41,359 nucleotides of DNA from NCBI RefSeq assembly GCF_001730225.1, contig NZ_MIJE01000006.1, positions 1 through 41,359 on the forward strand, in the 5' to 3' direction. The translations under genes and the position numbers were made by a program. Position 1 is the stretch's first letter; every line of letters begins with the position of its first letter. Below the pieces are notes generated by a model that was not told the origin of the DNA, made no database searches, and saw only the letters and a program-made list of their open reading frames with translations. This document shows positions 7,139-16,135 of this stretch, in pieces. The DNA comes from Desulfuribacillus alkaliarsenatis (GTDB taxonomy: Bacteria; Bacillota; Bacilli; Desulfuribacillales; Desulfuribacillaceae).

Positions 7139-8296
7139 TTGTACATGTCAGAGCAAATAAAACCACATGGTGGAATATTGATTAACCGTATGGCAGAAGA
7201 TAAACAAAGACAAGAATTAAATCTTGAGCACCTACCAATTATTGAGATTGATAGCTGGACCTTATCCGATATTGAAATGATAGCAGTTGGAGCATTTAGT
7301 CCACTGACAGGCTTTATGGGTAAACAAGATTACCATAGCGTTCTGGAAAATATGCGTTTGCATAATGGCCTAGCTTGGAGTATTCCAATCACTTTAGCTA
7401 TTAGTAAGGATAAGGCAGACAGCCTGGTAATCGGAGAAACAGTACAGCTTCAATGTAAAAAAACAGGTACTACCTATGCCATAATGACTGTTGAAGAGAC
7501 ATATACTTACGATAAGCAAGTTGAAGCAGAGCAGATATTCAAAACCTCTGACTTAGCCCATCCTGGTGTAAAGCGCCTATTTGAACGTGAAGATATCTAT
7601 ATTGCGGGTCCGATAACGATGATTCAGGAGCGCACAGATAGACCACATGAGCAATATTACTTCACACCTGCAGAAACGCGCCAGGAATTCAAGAACAGAG
7701 GCTGGAAGACGATTGTTGGCTTCCAAACAAGAAATCCTGTCCATAGAGCCCACGAATATATACAGAAAAGCGCACTGGAAATTGTTGATGGCTTGTTTTT
7801 AAATCCCTTGGTAGGGGATACGAAAGAGGACGATATACCAGCAGATATTCGAATGGAAAGCTACGAAGTATTGCTAAAAAACTATTATCCACAGGAGCGG
7901 ACGTTTTTAGGGATTTTCCCTGCTGCAATGCGTTATGCAGGACCACGTGAAGCAATTTTTCATGCGATTGTGCGCAAAAACTATGGCTGTACCCATTTCA
8001 TAGTGGGGAGAGATCATGCTGGTGTGGGCGATTATTATGGTTCATACGATGCCCAGCACATATTTTTGCACTTTGACCAAGGCGAGTTAGATATTACACC
8101 ATTATTTTTTGAGCATAGCTTTTATTGTACAAAGTGTGAGGGAATGGCATCATTTAAGACATGTCCACACGCAGCAGAGGACAGGTTGATTCTAAGTGGC
8201 ACCATGGTTAGGGCGATGCTACGGAGTGGGCAGCGTCCACCGGCGCAATTTACGCGTCCAGAGGTAGCCGACGTGTTAATAAAAGGCCTTTCCTAG
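7139..8296 (+). CDS. sat: sulfate adenylyltransferase (ATP sulfurylase)
   Basis: A 385-residue homo-oligomeric ATP sulfurylase that makes APS from sulfate and ATP. The catalytic motif [10 protein letters not shown] lies at 196-205, the GRDHAGVG segment follows, and a C-x2-C-x8-C-P-H zinc-type motif ([16 protein letters not shown]) lies near the C-terminus. No APS kinase domain is fused. The TTG at 7139 has AAGGAAGG eight bases upstream; an ATG at 7145 is an alternative two codons in. It follows aprB by ~100 bases and completes a sulfate-to-sulfide gene set. No clear terminator separates it from aprB, so it probably shares the transcript. Confidence 0.93.
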   Translation: MYMSEQIKPHGGILINRMAEDKQRQELNLEHLPIIEIDSWTLSDIEMIAVGAFSPLTGFMGKQDYHSVLENMRLHNGLAWSIPITLAISKDKADSLVIGETVQLQCKKTGTTYAIMTVEETYTYDKQVEAEQIFKTSDLAHPGVKRLFEREDIYIAGPITMIQERTDRPHEQYYFTPAETRQEFKNRGWKTIVGFQTRNPVHRAHEYIQKSALEIVDGLFLNPLVGDTKEDDIPADIRMESYEVLLKNYYPQERTFLGIFPAAMRYAGPREAIFHAIVRKNYGCTHFIVGRDHAGVGDYYGSYDAQHIFLHFDQGELDITPLFFEHSFYCTKCEGMASFKTCPHAAEDRLILSGTMVRAMLRSGQRPPAQFTRPEVADVLIKGLS

Positions 8297-8338
8297 TTAG
8301 AACGTACTGTACTGCCCTGCTTTCCATTAGTTGAAAAA

Positions 8339-8383
8339 AATTCCTTTTGAATTATTTTAATAAAGAGGAATTACTGCTTTTTT
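8339..8383 (+). terminator. weak terminator after sat
   Basis: AATTCCTTTT pairs with AAAGAGGAATT (8339-8372) around an AT-rich loop, and six T follow after a five-base gap. The tail is displaced from the stem, so strength is doubtful. Confidence 0.45.
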
Positions 8384-8384
8384 G

Positions 8385-8413
8385 TTGAACTATATTAATG
8401 TATACTCTATGTT
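8385..8413 (+). promoter_or_regulatory. putative promoter of the cdaA operon
   Basis: TTGAAC and TATGTT have 17-base spacing, ~78 bases upstream of the cdaA ATG. Each hexamer matches consensus at four positions. It falls between the two arms of the inverted repeat. Confidence 0.3.
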
Positions 8414-8490
8414 ATTATTGAATACTTTTTAATACTTTACTTGCCAATACTAAATAACAAGTTTAGTTTAAATGGAAAGCAGGGGCAGTT

Positions 8491-9306
8491 ATGCTAGGTT
8501 TTGAATTTACAAATGTCTTTAGGGATTTTAAAGATATAATTGATATATTTTTGGTCAGTTTTGTCTTATATAAATTGATTGTATTGATACGCGGAACGAG
8601 AGCCGTGCAATTGCTCAAAGGTATAATTGTGATTATCTTAGCTACAGCATTAAGTAGCTACTTTGAACTACGGGCATTTAATTGGCTTTTAGACAAAACC
8701 CTTACCACCTTCTTCTTTGCGATACCGGTCGTATTTCAGCCTGAACTACGCCGTGCTTTAGAGCAATTAGGGAGGGGTAGCTTTTTTGTGCGTTCACATC
8801 ATGATGAAGCAGTCCTGCAGGAATCAATTCATGATATTGTGAAAGCAGCTACTTCTCTTTCGAAGAATAAGATTGGTGGCTTAATTGTAATTGAGGGTGA
8901 ATCAGGCCTAAACGACTTTTCTGAATCAGGTACGAAATTAGGCGCGGATATTAGTTCTGAGCTACTAATAAATTTATTCATCCCAAATACACCGTTACAT
9001 GACGGTGCTGTAATTATACGTAAAGAAAAAATCCTTGCAGCAGCATGCTACCTGCCTTTAAGTGAGAATCCTTTCATTAGCAAGGCATTAGGAACTAGAC
9101 ATCGTGCTGGTATAGGAATTAGTGAGCAGTCTGATGCTATGTCTGTTATTATTTCAGAAGAGACAGGGCAGATTTCTGTTGCTGATAATGGGCAGCTGTA
9201 TAAAGATTTAGACGAAAAAGCTTTAAGAGAGAAATTAACGAAGCACATGGCATCTCCTAAATCAAAGACACCATCTTGGTTAAGGAGGTTGTCGAAGAAT
9301 GGATAA
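8491..9306 (+). CDS. cdaA: diadenylate cyclase (c-di-AMP synthase)
   Basis: A 271-residue membrane-bound diadenylate cyclase that makes c-di-AMP from two ATP. Three hydrophobic segments occupy about residues 17-85. The DAC domain follows, with the catalytic DGA motif at 171-173 (PLHDGAVII) and GTRHR at 201-205. Length and layout match CdaA (YbbP). The ATG at 8491 is preceded by AGCAGGGG. The last eight bases overlap the cdaR start, so the two are translationally coupled. The cdaA-cdaR-glmM-glmS neighbourhood is the standard one in Bacillota. Confidence 0.96.
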   Translation: MLGFEFTNVFRDFKDIIDIFLVSFVLYKLIVLIRGTRAVQLLKGIIVIILATALSSYFELRAFNWLLDKTLTTFFFAIPVVFQPELRRALEQLGRGSFFVRSHHDEAVLQESIHDIVKAATSLSKNKIGGLIVIEGESGLNDFSESGTKLGADISSELLINLFIPNTPLHDGAVIIRKEKILAAACYLPLSENPFISKALGTRHRAGIGISEQSDAMSVIISEETGQISVADNGQLYKDLDEKALREKLTKHMASPKSKTPSWLRRLSKNG

Positions 9307-10519
9307 ATGGCTAGAAAGCAACCTATTTGCAAAGATTTTCGCTGTTATGCTAGCTGTATTGCTCTGGTTAGTCGTTAGTACTGAAGAGCCAACGGCACCG
9401 CCAAGTCTGACAGAACATGAGTTTAAGGTTCCAGTTACCTATAATCTAGATGAGACTCAGTATGCACTGATAGATGCTACTGAAAGTGTAGATATTATAC
9501 TAAGGGGAAATCCAGCTGATATTCGCACTGTAATGCCAGGGTCGTTACGAGTAATTGCCGACATAGATGGTTTAGGCCATGGCGTTCATGAGCAAATTCC
9601 CGTTATTATCGAGGGTGTACCCCGTGGTGTAACGGCAAGCTCCCGTCCTGCGACTGTTATGTTGGAGCTAGCTCGCAAAACAACAGTAGAGCTTCCAGTC
9701 AGGATTACATTACAAGGCACAGCGGCACCAGGGTTCACTGCTGGGCAGCCTATAGTTTCACCAAGTCGTGTATTCGTAACGGCGACAGAGGAAGAATTAG
9801 ACTATATAGAGCTTATTACAGCTCAGGTAAATATCGATAACGCAAGATCTGTTATTGATGAGACTGTGCGAGTGCGCGCTGTCGATAATGAAGGTAATGA
9901 ACTTGATGTTGAAATCAATCCAACGGTCGTTGATGTGATAGTGCCTGTTTCTAGTCCTTTTAAGGAGCTACCACTAAGTCTTCAATATGAAGGTTTCCCT
10001 GCGGAAGGCTTTGCAGTGAATGAAGTGCGCTTATCGACAGATCAAGTGACAATCTTTGGGCCTATTAGCGAGATAGAGCGCTATGAGTTTTTCCCAGGAC
10101 CAGTTGTATCAATAGCAGACTTAAGAGAAACTACTACAATTGAGCAACAATTACAACCGATTCACGGTACGACTAAGGTAGAGCCTGAAGAAGTGCTAAT
10201 TACCGTTGAAATAGTTCCATCTGAGACGACTCGCATTGAAGATATACCGATTACAATTAATGGCGTTGCGGATAATATTAGTGTAACGTTAGACTTCCAA
10301 ACAACTGATATTTCCCTTGAGGCAGCACCTAACCGCATTGAAAATGTACAACGGGATGACATTCAAATATTTATTGATGTTAGTAATAAATCCTTAGGAG
10401 AGCATCAGGTGCCAGTACAGGTTAATACACCTAGATTTGTTAGACCGTTTGCTATAGAAAGACCAACTATTACGGTTGTTATTGAACGCACTGAAGAAAA
10501 TAATGAGCAAAGTCCCTAG
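9299..10519 (+). CDS. cdaR: CdaA regulatory protein, YbbR repeats
   Basis: A 406-residue extracytoplasmic protein with one N-terminal membrane anchor (about residues 10-27) and four YbbR-type beta repeats covering ~45-395. Family members bind the membrane part of CdaA and tune c-di-AMP production. The ATG at 9299 lies inside the end of cdaA with AAGGAGG at 9282-9288. The last residues are acidic and polar (EENNEQSP). Confidence 0.93.
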   Translation: MDKWLESNLFAKIFAVMLAVLLWLVVSTEEPTAPPSLTEHEFKVPVTYNLDETQYALIDATESVDIILRGNPADIRTVMPGSLRVIADIDGLGHGVHEQIPVIIEGVPRGVTASSRPATVMLELARKTTVELPVRITLQGTAAPGFTAGQPIVSPSRVFVTATEEELDYIELITAQVNIDNARSVIDETVRVRAVDNEGNELDVEINPTVVDVIVPVSSPFKELPLSLQYEGFPAEGFAVNEVRLSTDQVTIFGPISEIERYEFFPGPVVSIADLRETTTIEQQLQPIHGTTKVEPEEVLITVEIVPSETTRIEDIPITINGVADNISVTLDFQTTDISLEAAPNRIENVQRDDIQIFIDVSNKSLGEHQVPVQVNTPRFVRPFAIERPTITVVIERTEENNEQSP

Positions 10520-10585
10520 AACAATAATACAAGATGCACCTCAATCAGAGTAATTACTTGTTACGTAGGATAAGGGGATGACCAG

Positions 10586-12244
10586 ATGATTAAAGTATCA
10601 AATATAAAACTACCAGTAGGGCATGATAACCATGCCCTGCTTTTAGCTATAGGGAAGAAATTACGGATTCCTAAAGAGCAAATAGGTAACATTCAAATAT
10701 TAAAAAGATCAATTGATGCGCGAAAAAAACCTCAGCTGTATTTTGTGTATCAGGTGCTAGTAGAAACCGATCAAGAGCATAAAATCCTACAGTTCCTTCA
10801 AAAAAAGCATAAACGCCCTAGCCAAGATATTGAACACTACAACAACCAAGCCCATAATCCCCTACGTACAGGGGAGGAATTGCTAGAGAACCGACCAGTG
10901 GTTATAGGAACTGGACCTGCAGGTTTAATGGCAGCCCTCTTATTAGCAGAGAATGGTTACAAGCCGTTAGTGTTTGAACGGGGTAAAAACGTACATAAAC
11001 GTGCTGATGATATTCAATTGTTTTGGCAAACTGGAGAGCTACATCCAGAATCAAATGTGCAATTTGGTGAAGGAGGAGCAGGCACATTTTCCGATGGGAA
11101 GTTAACCACGCGAATCCGTGACACGAGAATTGACAAAGTGTATCAGTATTTAGTGGAAGCAGGTGCTCCAGAGGAGATTCTTTATATTAACAAGCCGCAT
11201 ATAGGGACGGACAAGTTACGTTTAGTGGTAGAAAGGCTTAGGAACCGACTTGAACATCTCGGAGGCGAGGTGTTTTTCAACCATAAGCTAATAGATATGG
11301 AAATTAAAAACAACGAGTTACAGGGTGTACTGATTAAGAATCTGGAAACAGAACAGTATATATTCTATCCGACTCAGCAAGTTGTATTAGCGATAGGTCA
11401 TAGTGCACGCGATACTTACGAAATGCTTCATCGAAGAAATGTTTCCATGGATGCCAAGGCTCTTGCAATCGGTGTTCGCATCGAGCATCCACAGACGATG
11501 ATTAACTATTCGCAGTATGGTGCATATGATATTCATAGTAGTTTAGGGGCGGCCGAATATCAGCTAGTTAAGAAAAAGGATTTAAATTGTAATCGTACTG
11601 TTTACTCCTTTTGCATGTGCCCAGGAGGGGTCGTAGTTGCTGCGGCTTCGGAACCTGGTGGTGTTGTAACTAATGGTATGAGTTATCATGCGAGGGACTT
11701 AAAGAATGCAAATGCTGCCTTAGTAGTTAATATAGATCCAGAGGATTTTGGTTACTCCCAAGGAAAATCCCCTTTACTTGGCATCGATTATTTGAGAAAA
11801 TGGGAAAGGCAAGCATTTAACCTAGGTGGTGGAAATTATCACGCTCCAGCCCAGCTAGTTAAAGACTTCCTGCAGGGTGTGCCAACAGAGGACTTCACAA
11901 ACACCATTGTAACACCTAGCTATAGCCCAGGTGTTAAGGGAGCAAATCTACACGAATGCTTACCAGACTTTGTGGCAGAAGCGCTAATGGTTGCAATAAG
12001 AGAATTTGGCAAGCGGATTGCGGGCTTTGATATGGGTGACGCTGTTTTGACTGGAGTTGAGACGAGAACCTCATCGCCCATTAGAATACATCGTTTAGAT
12101 AATGGAGAATCAGTTAGTCTTAAGGGATTATACCCTACAGGTGAAGGCGCTGGTTATGCCGGAGGAATTATTAGTGCAGCTGTTGATGGCTTAAAGGCAG
12201 CTGAACAGATTATTAGTAAATACGCACCGATAAAATTGAAGTAG
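10586..12244 (+). CDS. FAD-dependent oxidoreductase (COG2509-type)
   Basis: A 552-residue flavoprotein of unknown substrate. An N-terminal ~85-residue domain is followed by a FAD dinucleotide-binding motif (IGTGPAGLMAA at ~107-117), an EGGAGTFSDGKL segment and a C-terminal GEGAGYAGGI motif typical of FAD-dependent dehydrogenases with this N-terminal extension. It sits between cdaR and glmM, 15 bases before the glmM GTG, so it is probably co-transcribed. The start is supported by AAGGGG at 10572-10577. A cytoplasmic redox role is likely; the specific reaction cannot be read from sequence. Confidence 0.88.
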   Translation: MIKVSNIKLPVGHDNHALLLAIGKKLRIPKEQIGNIQILKRSIDARKKPQLYFVYQVLVETDQEHKILQFLQKKHKRPSQDIEHYNNQAHNPLRTGEELLENRPVVIGTGPAGLMAALLLAENGYKPLVFERGKNVHKRADDIQLFWQTGELHPESNVQFGEGGAGTFSDGKLTTRIRDTRIDKVYQYLVEAGAPEEILYINKPHIGTDKLRLVVERLRNRLEHLGGEVFFNHKLIDMEIKNNELQGVLIKNLETEQYIFYPTQQVVLAIGHSARDTYEMLHRRNVSMDAKALAIGVRIEHPQTMINYSQYGAYDIHSSLGAAEYQLVKKKDLNCNRTVYSFCMCPGGVVVAAASEPGGVVTNGMSYHARDLKNANAALVVNIDPEDFGYSQGKSPLLGIDYLRKWERQAFNLGGGNYHAPAQLVKDFLQGVPTEDFTNTIVTPSYSPGVKGANLHECLPDFVAEALMVAIREFGKRIAGFDMGDAVLTGVETRTSSPIRIHRLDNGESVSLKGLYPTGEGAGYAGGIISAAVDGLKAAEQIISKYAPIKLK

Positions 12245-12259
12245 AAGCAGGTGATAGCA

Positions 12260-13636
12260 GTGGGAGAGTTTTTTGGTACTGATGGAATTCGTGGAGTTGC
12301 AAATAAAGATTTAACCCCAGAGCTAGCCTACCGTTTAGGCAGGGCTGCGGGTTATGTGCTTACAAAGCAGTTAGAGCTAGACCAGTCACAGCTTGACCAG
12401 TCGCAGGATAAGTTAGTGTTAATCGGTAAGGATACACGTCTTTCAAGTGATATGCTTGAAGGGGCATTAGCCGCAGGCTTCATGTCTGTTGGAGTAAATG
12501 TTATGAGGCTTGGAGTAATACCAACACCAGGGGTAGCATATTTAATTACACACTATAATGCCATGGCAGGTGCAATGATTAGTGCATCCCATAATCCATA
12601 TCAAGATAACGGGATAAAGATTTTTAATAATAAAGGATTTAAACTTTCTGAGGCAATGGAGCAGGAAGTTGAGAGCTATTTATCTAATGAACAATTGTTT
12701 TTAGAGATTCCGAGGTCAACCCATGGAGACATTGGTTGTTTTGTAGACGACTTTAATGGCCCTGACCTTTATAAAGAGCACTTAATGAGTACGATAAGCA
12801 TACCGTTAATTGGTATGAAGATAATTCTTGACTGTGCTAATGGTGCAGCAACTGAATATGCCCCTGGTATTTTCCAGGAGCTAGGAGCAGAAGTTTGCTG
12901 TTTGTCTATAAATCCAGACGGAACGAATATAAATAATAAGTGTGGCTCTACCCATTTAGATGAATTAAGAAAGCAAGTAGTTGAGCAACATGCTGACCTA
13001 GGATTAGCATTTGATGGAGACGCTGACAGACTTATAGCAGTTGATCATTTAGGAGAGGTAGTAGACGGTGACTATATCCTAACAATTTGTGGTATTGACC
13101 TGAAAGAGCAGGGGAAGCTTGTAGATGATACAATAGTAACTACAGTTATGGCTAACATGGGCTTTTTTGTTGCTATGCAGGACCAAGATATTAATACCTT
13201 GCAGACGAAGGTTGGTGACAAATACGTCTTAGAGGAAATGGTTAAGGGCGGATACACATTAGGTGGTGAACAATCTGGCCATATTATCTTTCTAGACTAT
13301 GCTAAAACAGGCGACGGCATATTAACGGCGCTACATCTGACTGATTTAGTCGCACGTAGAAAAACATCGTTACATGAACTTTGTGGTCAAATGGTGAAAT
13401 ACCCACAGCTATTAGTAAACGTTAGAGTAGTTGACAAGGAAGGCCTACATTCCAATCAAAAAATCGCTGACGTGATTCAGCAAAACGAACAAAAACTAGG
13501 AAATCAAGGTAGGGTTTTAGTGCGCCCATCGGGCACAGAGGCACTTGTTAGAGTTATGGCTGAAGGTCCTAACGAAGAGGTGCTAGAAGAAGTAGTAAAT
13601 AATATCGTAGAAGTTGTAAAAGAAGAACTGACGTAA
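12260..13636 (+). CDS. glmM: phosphoglucosamine mutase
   Basis: Converts glucosamine-6-phosphate to glucosamine-1-phosphate for UDP-GlcNAc. Seen here are the N-terminus MGEFFGTDGIRG, the catalytic Ser110 in ISASHNP, the metal loop DGDADR and the phosphate-binding RPSGTE near the C-terminus. I chose the GTG at 12260 because it gives the family N-terminus and has AGGTGAT just upstream; a GTG at 12251 would add three residues. At 458 residues it is ~10 longer than usual. Part of the excess is a tandem LDQSQ-LDQSQ in the loop at ~40-49, encoded by two near-identical 15-base units. Confidence 0.95.
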   Translation: MGEFFGTDGIRGVANKDLTPELAYRLGRAAGYVLTKQLELDQSQLDQSQDKLVLIGKDTRLSSDMLEGALAAGFMSVGVNVMRLGVIPTPGVAYLITHYNAMAGAMISASHNPYQDNGIKIFNNKGFKLSEAMEQEVESYLSNEQLFLEIPRSTHGDIGCFVDDFNGPDLYKEHLMSTISIPLIGMKIILDCANGAATEYAPGIFQELGAEVCCLSINPDGTNINNKCGSTHLDELRKQVVEQHADLGLAFDGDADRLIAVDHLGEVVDGDYILTICGIDLKEQGKLVDDTIVTTVMANMGFFVAMQDQDINTLQTKVGDKYVLEEMVKGGYTLGGEQSGHIIFLDYAKTGDGILTALHLTDLVARRKTSLHELCGQMVKYPQLLVNVRVVDKEGLHSNQKIADVIQQNEQKLGNQGRVLVRPSGTEALVRVMAEGPNEEVLEEVVNNIVEVVKEELT

Positions 13637-13651
13637 ATTGGATGTCGTAAT

Positions 13652-13698
13652 AAGCACTAAGGAATCAGGTCGTAAAGGCTTTCCTGAGTGCTTTTTTT
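13652..13698 (+). terminator. terminator after glmM
   Basis: AGCACT-A-AGGAA pairs with TTCCT-G-AGTGCT (one mismatch), followed by seven T. It ends the cdaA-cdaR-oxidoreductase-glmM unit. Confidence 0.85.
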
Positions 13699-13762
13699 AC
13701 GTTTTTAAACATCGAGCTAAATTCTGGTGCAGCAGAACTATTGTTAAATGACTAATTACAGA

Positions 13763-13800
13763 ATACAATGGAGGTAGTTATATATAACTATTGTATAGTT
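13763..13800 (+). promoter_or_regulatory. overlapping palindromes before the GGDEF-EAL gene
   Basis: TAGTTATATATAACTA (13775-13790) is a perfect 16-bp palindrome. AACTAT-TGT-ATAGTT (13786-13800) overlaps it, so the two hairpins exclude each other. ATACAAT and ATTGTAT flank the first. The pair sits just upstream of the ribosome binding site AGGGGG and could be an operator or a two-state leader. Confidence 0.5.
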
Positions 13801-13819
13801 GGTCTAGGGGGTGTGTGCG

Positions 13820-15898
13820 ATGAGGGTTCTGCTTGTAAGTTCTCGTTTAGGTACTGATGTAAGTTCGCAAGCAACAATAGAGCAGCTTTTAAAAGGAGCA
13901 TCTATTGAAATTGTTCAATGCGACAGCTTAAAGAATGCCAAGGTACTGGGTATTAGTCATACAACTGATTTAATGATAATACATCAGAGATTCTTAAGGG
14001 AAACAGATGCAGCAAAAATAATTGCAAGTGTCAGTGAAGACCTACCAATACTACTTGTAATTAACGACATTAAAGCAGTAGATATTATGCAAGTCTATGA
14101 GTTAGGCTGTATTGATTACATACTAGAACCATTATGTAGAGAAGATTTTCTAAATCGTGTTCTCCTATCCAGAAAGCGTAAATATAAAATTGCAATCAAG
14201 GACTCAATGGAATATTCGTTAGCCCATTTAAGAATGTCTTTTTCTGCACTTTTTCAAAACACCCCAGATGCAATCGTGCATTTTAACATAAAACATGAAA
14301 TTGTAGATGTAAACCCAGGGTTTTTGCAGCTTTACGGGTACGCAAAATCTGAAGTAATAGGCAAATATATTAATAATATAATTGATCCGAATGCCATGCT
14401 TAAGGAGTATGGCTCATATAAGGTGCTTGCTGGCGAGTCAGTATATTATGAGGATACCGTGCGCTATCATAAGAATGGAAATCCTATCGAAGTAATACAT
14501 CGAGGGATACCATTAATTATTAACAATCAGGTTGTCGGTGGCTACGCTATATACACAGATATTACAAAAAGAAAGCAAGCTGAGAAAAAGAACCGCTATT
14601 TAGCATATCATGATCCACTTACTGGGCTATTAAATATGAGGAGTTTACAAAAACAATTCACAAAAACCCTGAGCAATTTAAATGCAACACAAGCGGGAGC
14701 TGTACTTTTCATAGATATAGATAGGTTTAAAAATGTTAATGATTCATTAGGACATCACTTTGGCGATTTATTACTGCAGGAAATTGCAGATAGATTAAAA
14801 TCAATCCTTTCCGATAAACCAATCTATAGACCTGGCGGAGACGAGTTTATTGTTATATTGGATGATGCGACGGGTGTTTCTGATATATCACAACAGATTG
14901 TAGAAGAAATTGCCAAGCCATTTATTATCGTTGATAGAGAATTAACAATAACTACAAGTATTGGGATTAGCCGATATCCTCAGGATGGTACAGACATTAA
15001 CACCCTGTTTAGTAACGCAGATACTGCTATGTATAGAGCTAAGGATCGTGGTAAGAATCAATACTGCTATTACTCCGAAGACATGAACGCACGCATGCTT
15101 GAGGAACTGACACTTGAACATGAATTACGTAAAGCAATGGAAAACAATGAATTTGAACTGTATTATCAGCCACAATATGACTTTGTAACTGAGTGTATCA
15201 TCGGAAACGAAGCTCTTATACGTTGGCATAATCCTTTTAGAGGAACAGTCGCGCCAGATGTTTTTATCCCGATTGCTGAAGAGACAGGGCTTATTTTACA
15301 AATAGGGGAGTGGGTTATACGCGAAGCATGCCATCAGAACAAACAATGGCAAAACCAGGGTCTTGCACCTAGGCCAGTGGCTGTAAACGTATCGCCGCTA
15401 CAGTTTTTACAAAATGACTTTGTACCAAAAATAGAAAAAATCCTGCGAGAGACGGGACTTGAGCCTAAATATTTAGATTTAGAGATAACTGAGAGTATTG
15501 CTATGACAGACATAAATGAAGCAGTGAAAAAGGTGAAGAGACTACGAGACTTAGGGATACAGGTGTCGATAGATGATTTTGGTACGGGATACTCATCACT
15601 TAGTAATTTCCGAGACCTACCAATCAATAAATTGAAAATTGATCGTTCGTTTATAAGTCGCATACATGAGGATTCTAAGGACGCAGAAATTGTTGATACG
15701 ATAATAGTTATGGCACAAAAGCTAGGCTTGGAAATTATTGCTGAGGGAGTAGAGACCAAGGAGCATATGCAATACCTGAAGGAAAGAAATTGCAAAATCG
15801 CCCAGGGCTACCTGTTTAGCAAGCCCGTAAAAGCCCTAGATATTGAACAGATGCTAAAAAACAACCATTTGTTAATTAAAGGCTATTGCACAAAATGA
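13820..15898 (+). CDS. receiver-like / PAS / GGDEF / EAL protein
   Basis: A 692-residue c-di-GMP turnover protein. The N-terminal ~120 residues look like a receiver fold that has lost its signature: the usual Lys-Pro reads LEPL and no clear phospho-Asp is seen. A PAS domain (~138-250) follows, then GGDEF (intact GGDEF at 339-343, no RxxD inhibitory site before it) and EAL (NEAL at 463-466, DDFGTG at 585-590, EGVET at 642-646, all intact). Both cyclase and phosphodiesterase activity are possible. The ATG at 13820 has AGGGGG upstream; a GTG at 13811 overlaps that site. Terminators on both sides make it a separate unit inserted between glmM and glmS. Confidence 0.92.
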   Translation: MRVLLVSSRLGTDVSSQATIEQLLKGASIEIVQCDSLKNAKVLGISHTTDLMIIHQRFLRETDAAKIIASVSEDLPILLVINDIKAVDIMQVYELGCIDYILEPLCREDFLNRVLLSRKRKYKIAIKDSMEYSLAHLRMSFSALFQNTPDAIVHFNIKHEIVDVNPGFLQLYGYAKSEVIGKYINNIIDPNAMLKEYGSYKVLAGESVYYEDTVRYHKNGNPIEVIHRGIPLIINNQVVGGYAIYTDITKRKQAEKKNRYLAYHDPLTGLLNMRSLQKQFTKTLSNLNATQAGAVLFIDIDRFKNVNDSLGHHFGDLLLQEIADRLKSILSDKPIYRPGGDEFIVILDDATGVSDISQQIVEEIAKPFIIVDRELTITTSIGISRYPQDGTDINTLFSNADTAMYRAKDRGKNQYCYYSEDMNARMLEELTLEHELRKAMENNEFELYYQPQYDFVTECIIGNEALIRWHNPFRGTVAPDVFIPIAEETGLILQIGEWVIREACHQNKQWQNQGLAPRPVAVNVSPLQFLQNDFVPKIEKILRETGLEPKYLDLEITESIAMTDINEAVKKVKRLRDLGIQVSIDDFGTGYSSLSNFRDLPINKLKIDRSFISRIHEDSKDAEIVDTIIVMAQKLGLEIIAEGVETKEHMQYLKERNCKIAQGYLFSKPVKALDIEQMLKNNHLLIKGYCTK

Positions 15899-15905
15899 CA
15901 ATCTA

Positions 15906-15937
15906 CGGCATACTCTATAGTATGCCGTTTATTTTGT
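15906..15937 (+). terminator. terminator after the GGDEF-EAL gene
   Basis: CGGCATACT and AGTATGCCG form a perfect 9-bp stem with a CTAT loop, followed by TTTATTTTG. It begins ten bases after the stop codon. Confidence 0.85.
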
Positions 15938-15996
15938 ATATGTAGATTTTGTAATATGATTAAGTAACAACAATAATGTAACGAACTTTTATGGTA

Positions 15997-16135
15997 GCGC
16001 CTGAACTGCTAAGAGCAGTTGACGAGGTGGAGGATAATCGAAAGCGTCGGCGGATGCCTCCCAGTGCTGGCCTGTGCTGTAAGCAATGACCGAAAACCAT
16101 AGGGCGACCTATGACACAAGGGCATTACAAGGCTG
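15997..16135 (+). ncRNA. glmS ribozyme (GlcN6P-responsive)
   Basis: The conserved ribozyme core is present: GCGCCTGAACT at the 5' end, then AGTTGACGAGG, GGATAATCGAAAG, TCGGCGGATG and CCTCCC, followed by the P3/P4 helices. By homology, self-cleavage falls between A15996 and G15997. Glucosamine-6-phosphate acts as the cofactor, and cleavage destabilises the glmS mRNA. The 3' boundary is approximate. Confidence 0.95.

Larger units (their letters stand above)
8311..8489 (+). repeat. 17-bp inverted repeat spanning the sat-cdaA gap
   Basis: ACTGCCCTGCTTTCCAT at 8311-8327 is the reverse complement of ATGGAAAGCAGGGGCAGT at 8472-8489 except for one extra G. The right arm contains the cdaA ribosome binding region and ends one base before its ATG. 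A transcript reading through from sat would carry both arms and could hide the cdaA start. One starting at the internal promoter near 8413 would carry only the right arm. Confidence 0.75.

Noticed and set aside
8297-8490. c-di-AMP (ydaO-type) riboswitch before cdaA
   Set aside because: No conserved ydaO core motifs are visible; only the inverted repeat and a weak promoter are.
15334-15795. A 153-codon minus-strand ORF
   Set aside because: It lies antisense within the EAL domain of an intact gene, has no ribosome binding site, and its sequence is a codon-pattern shadow.
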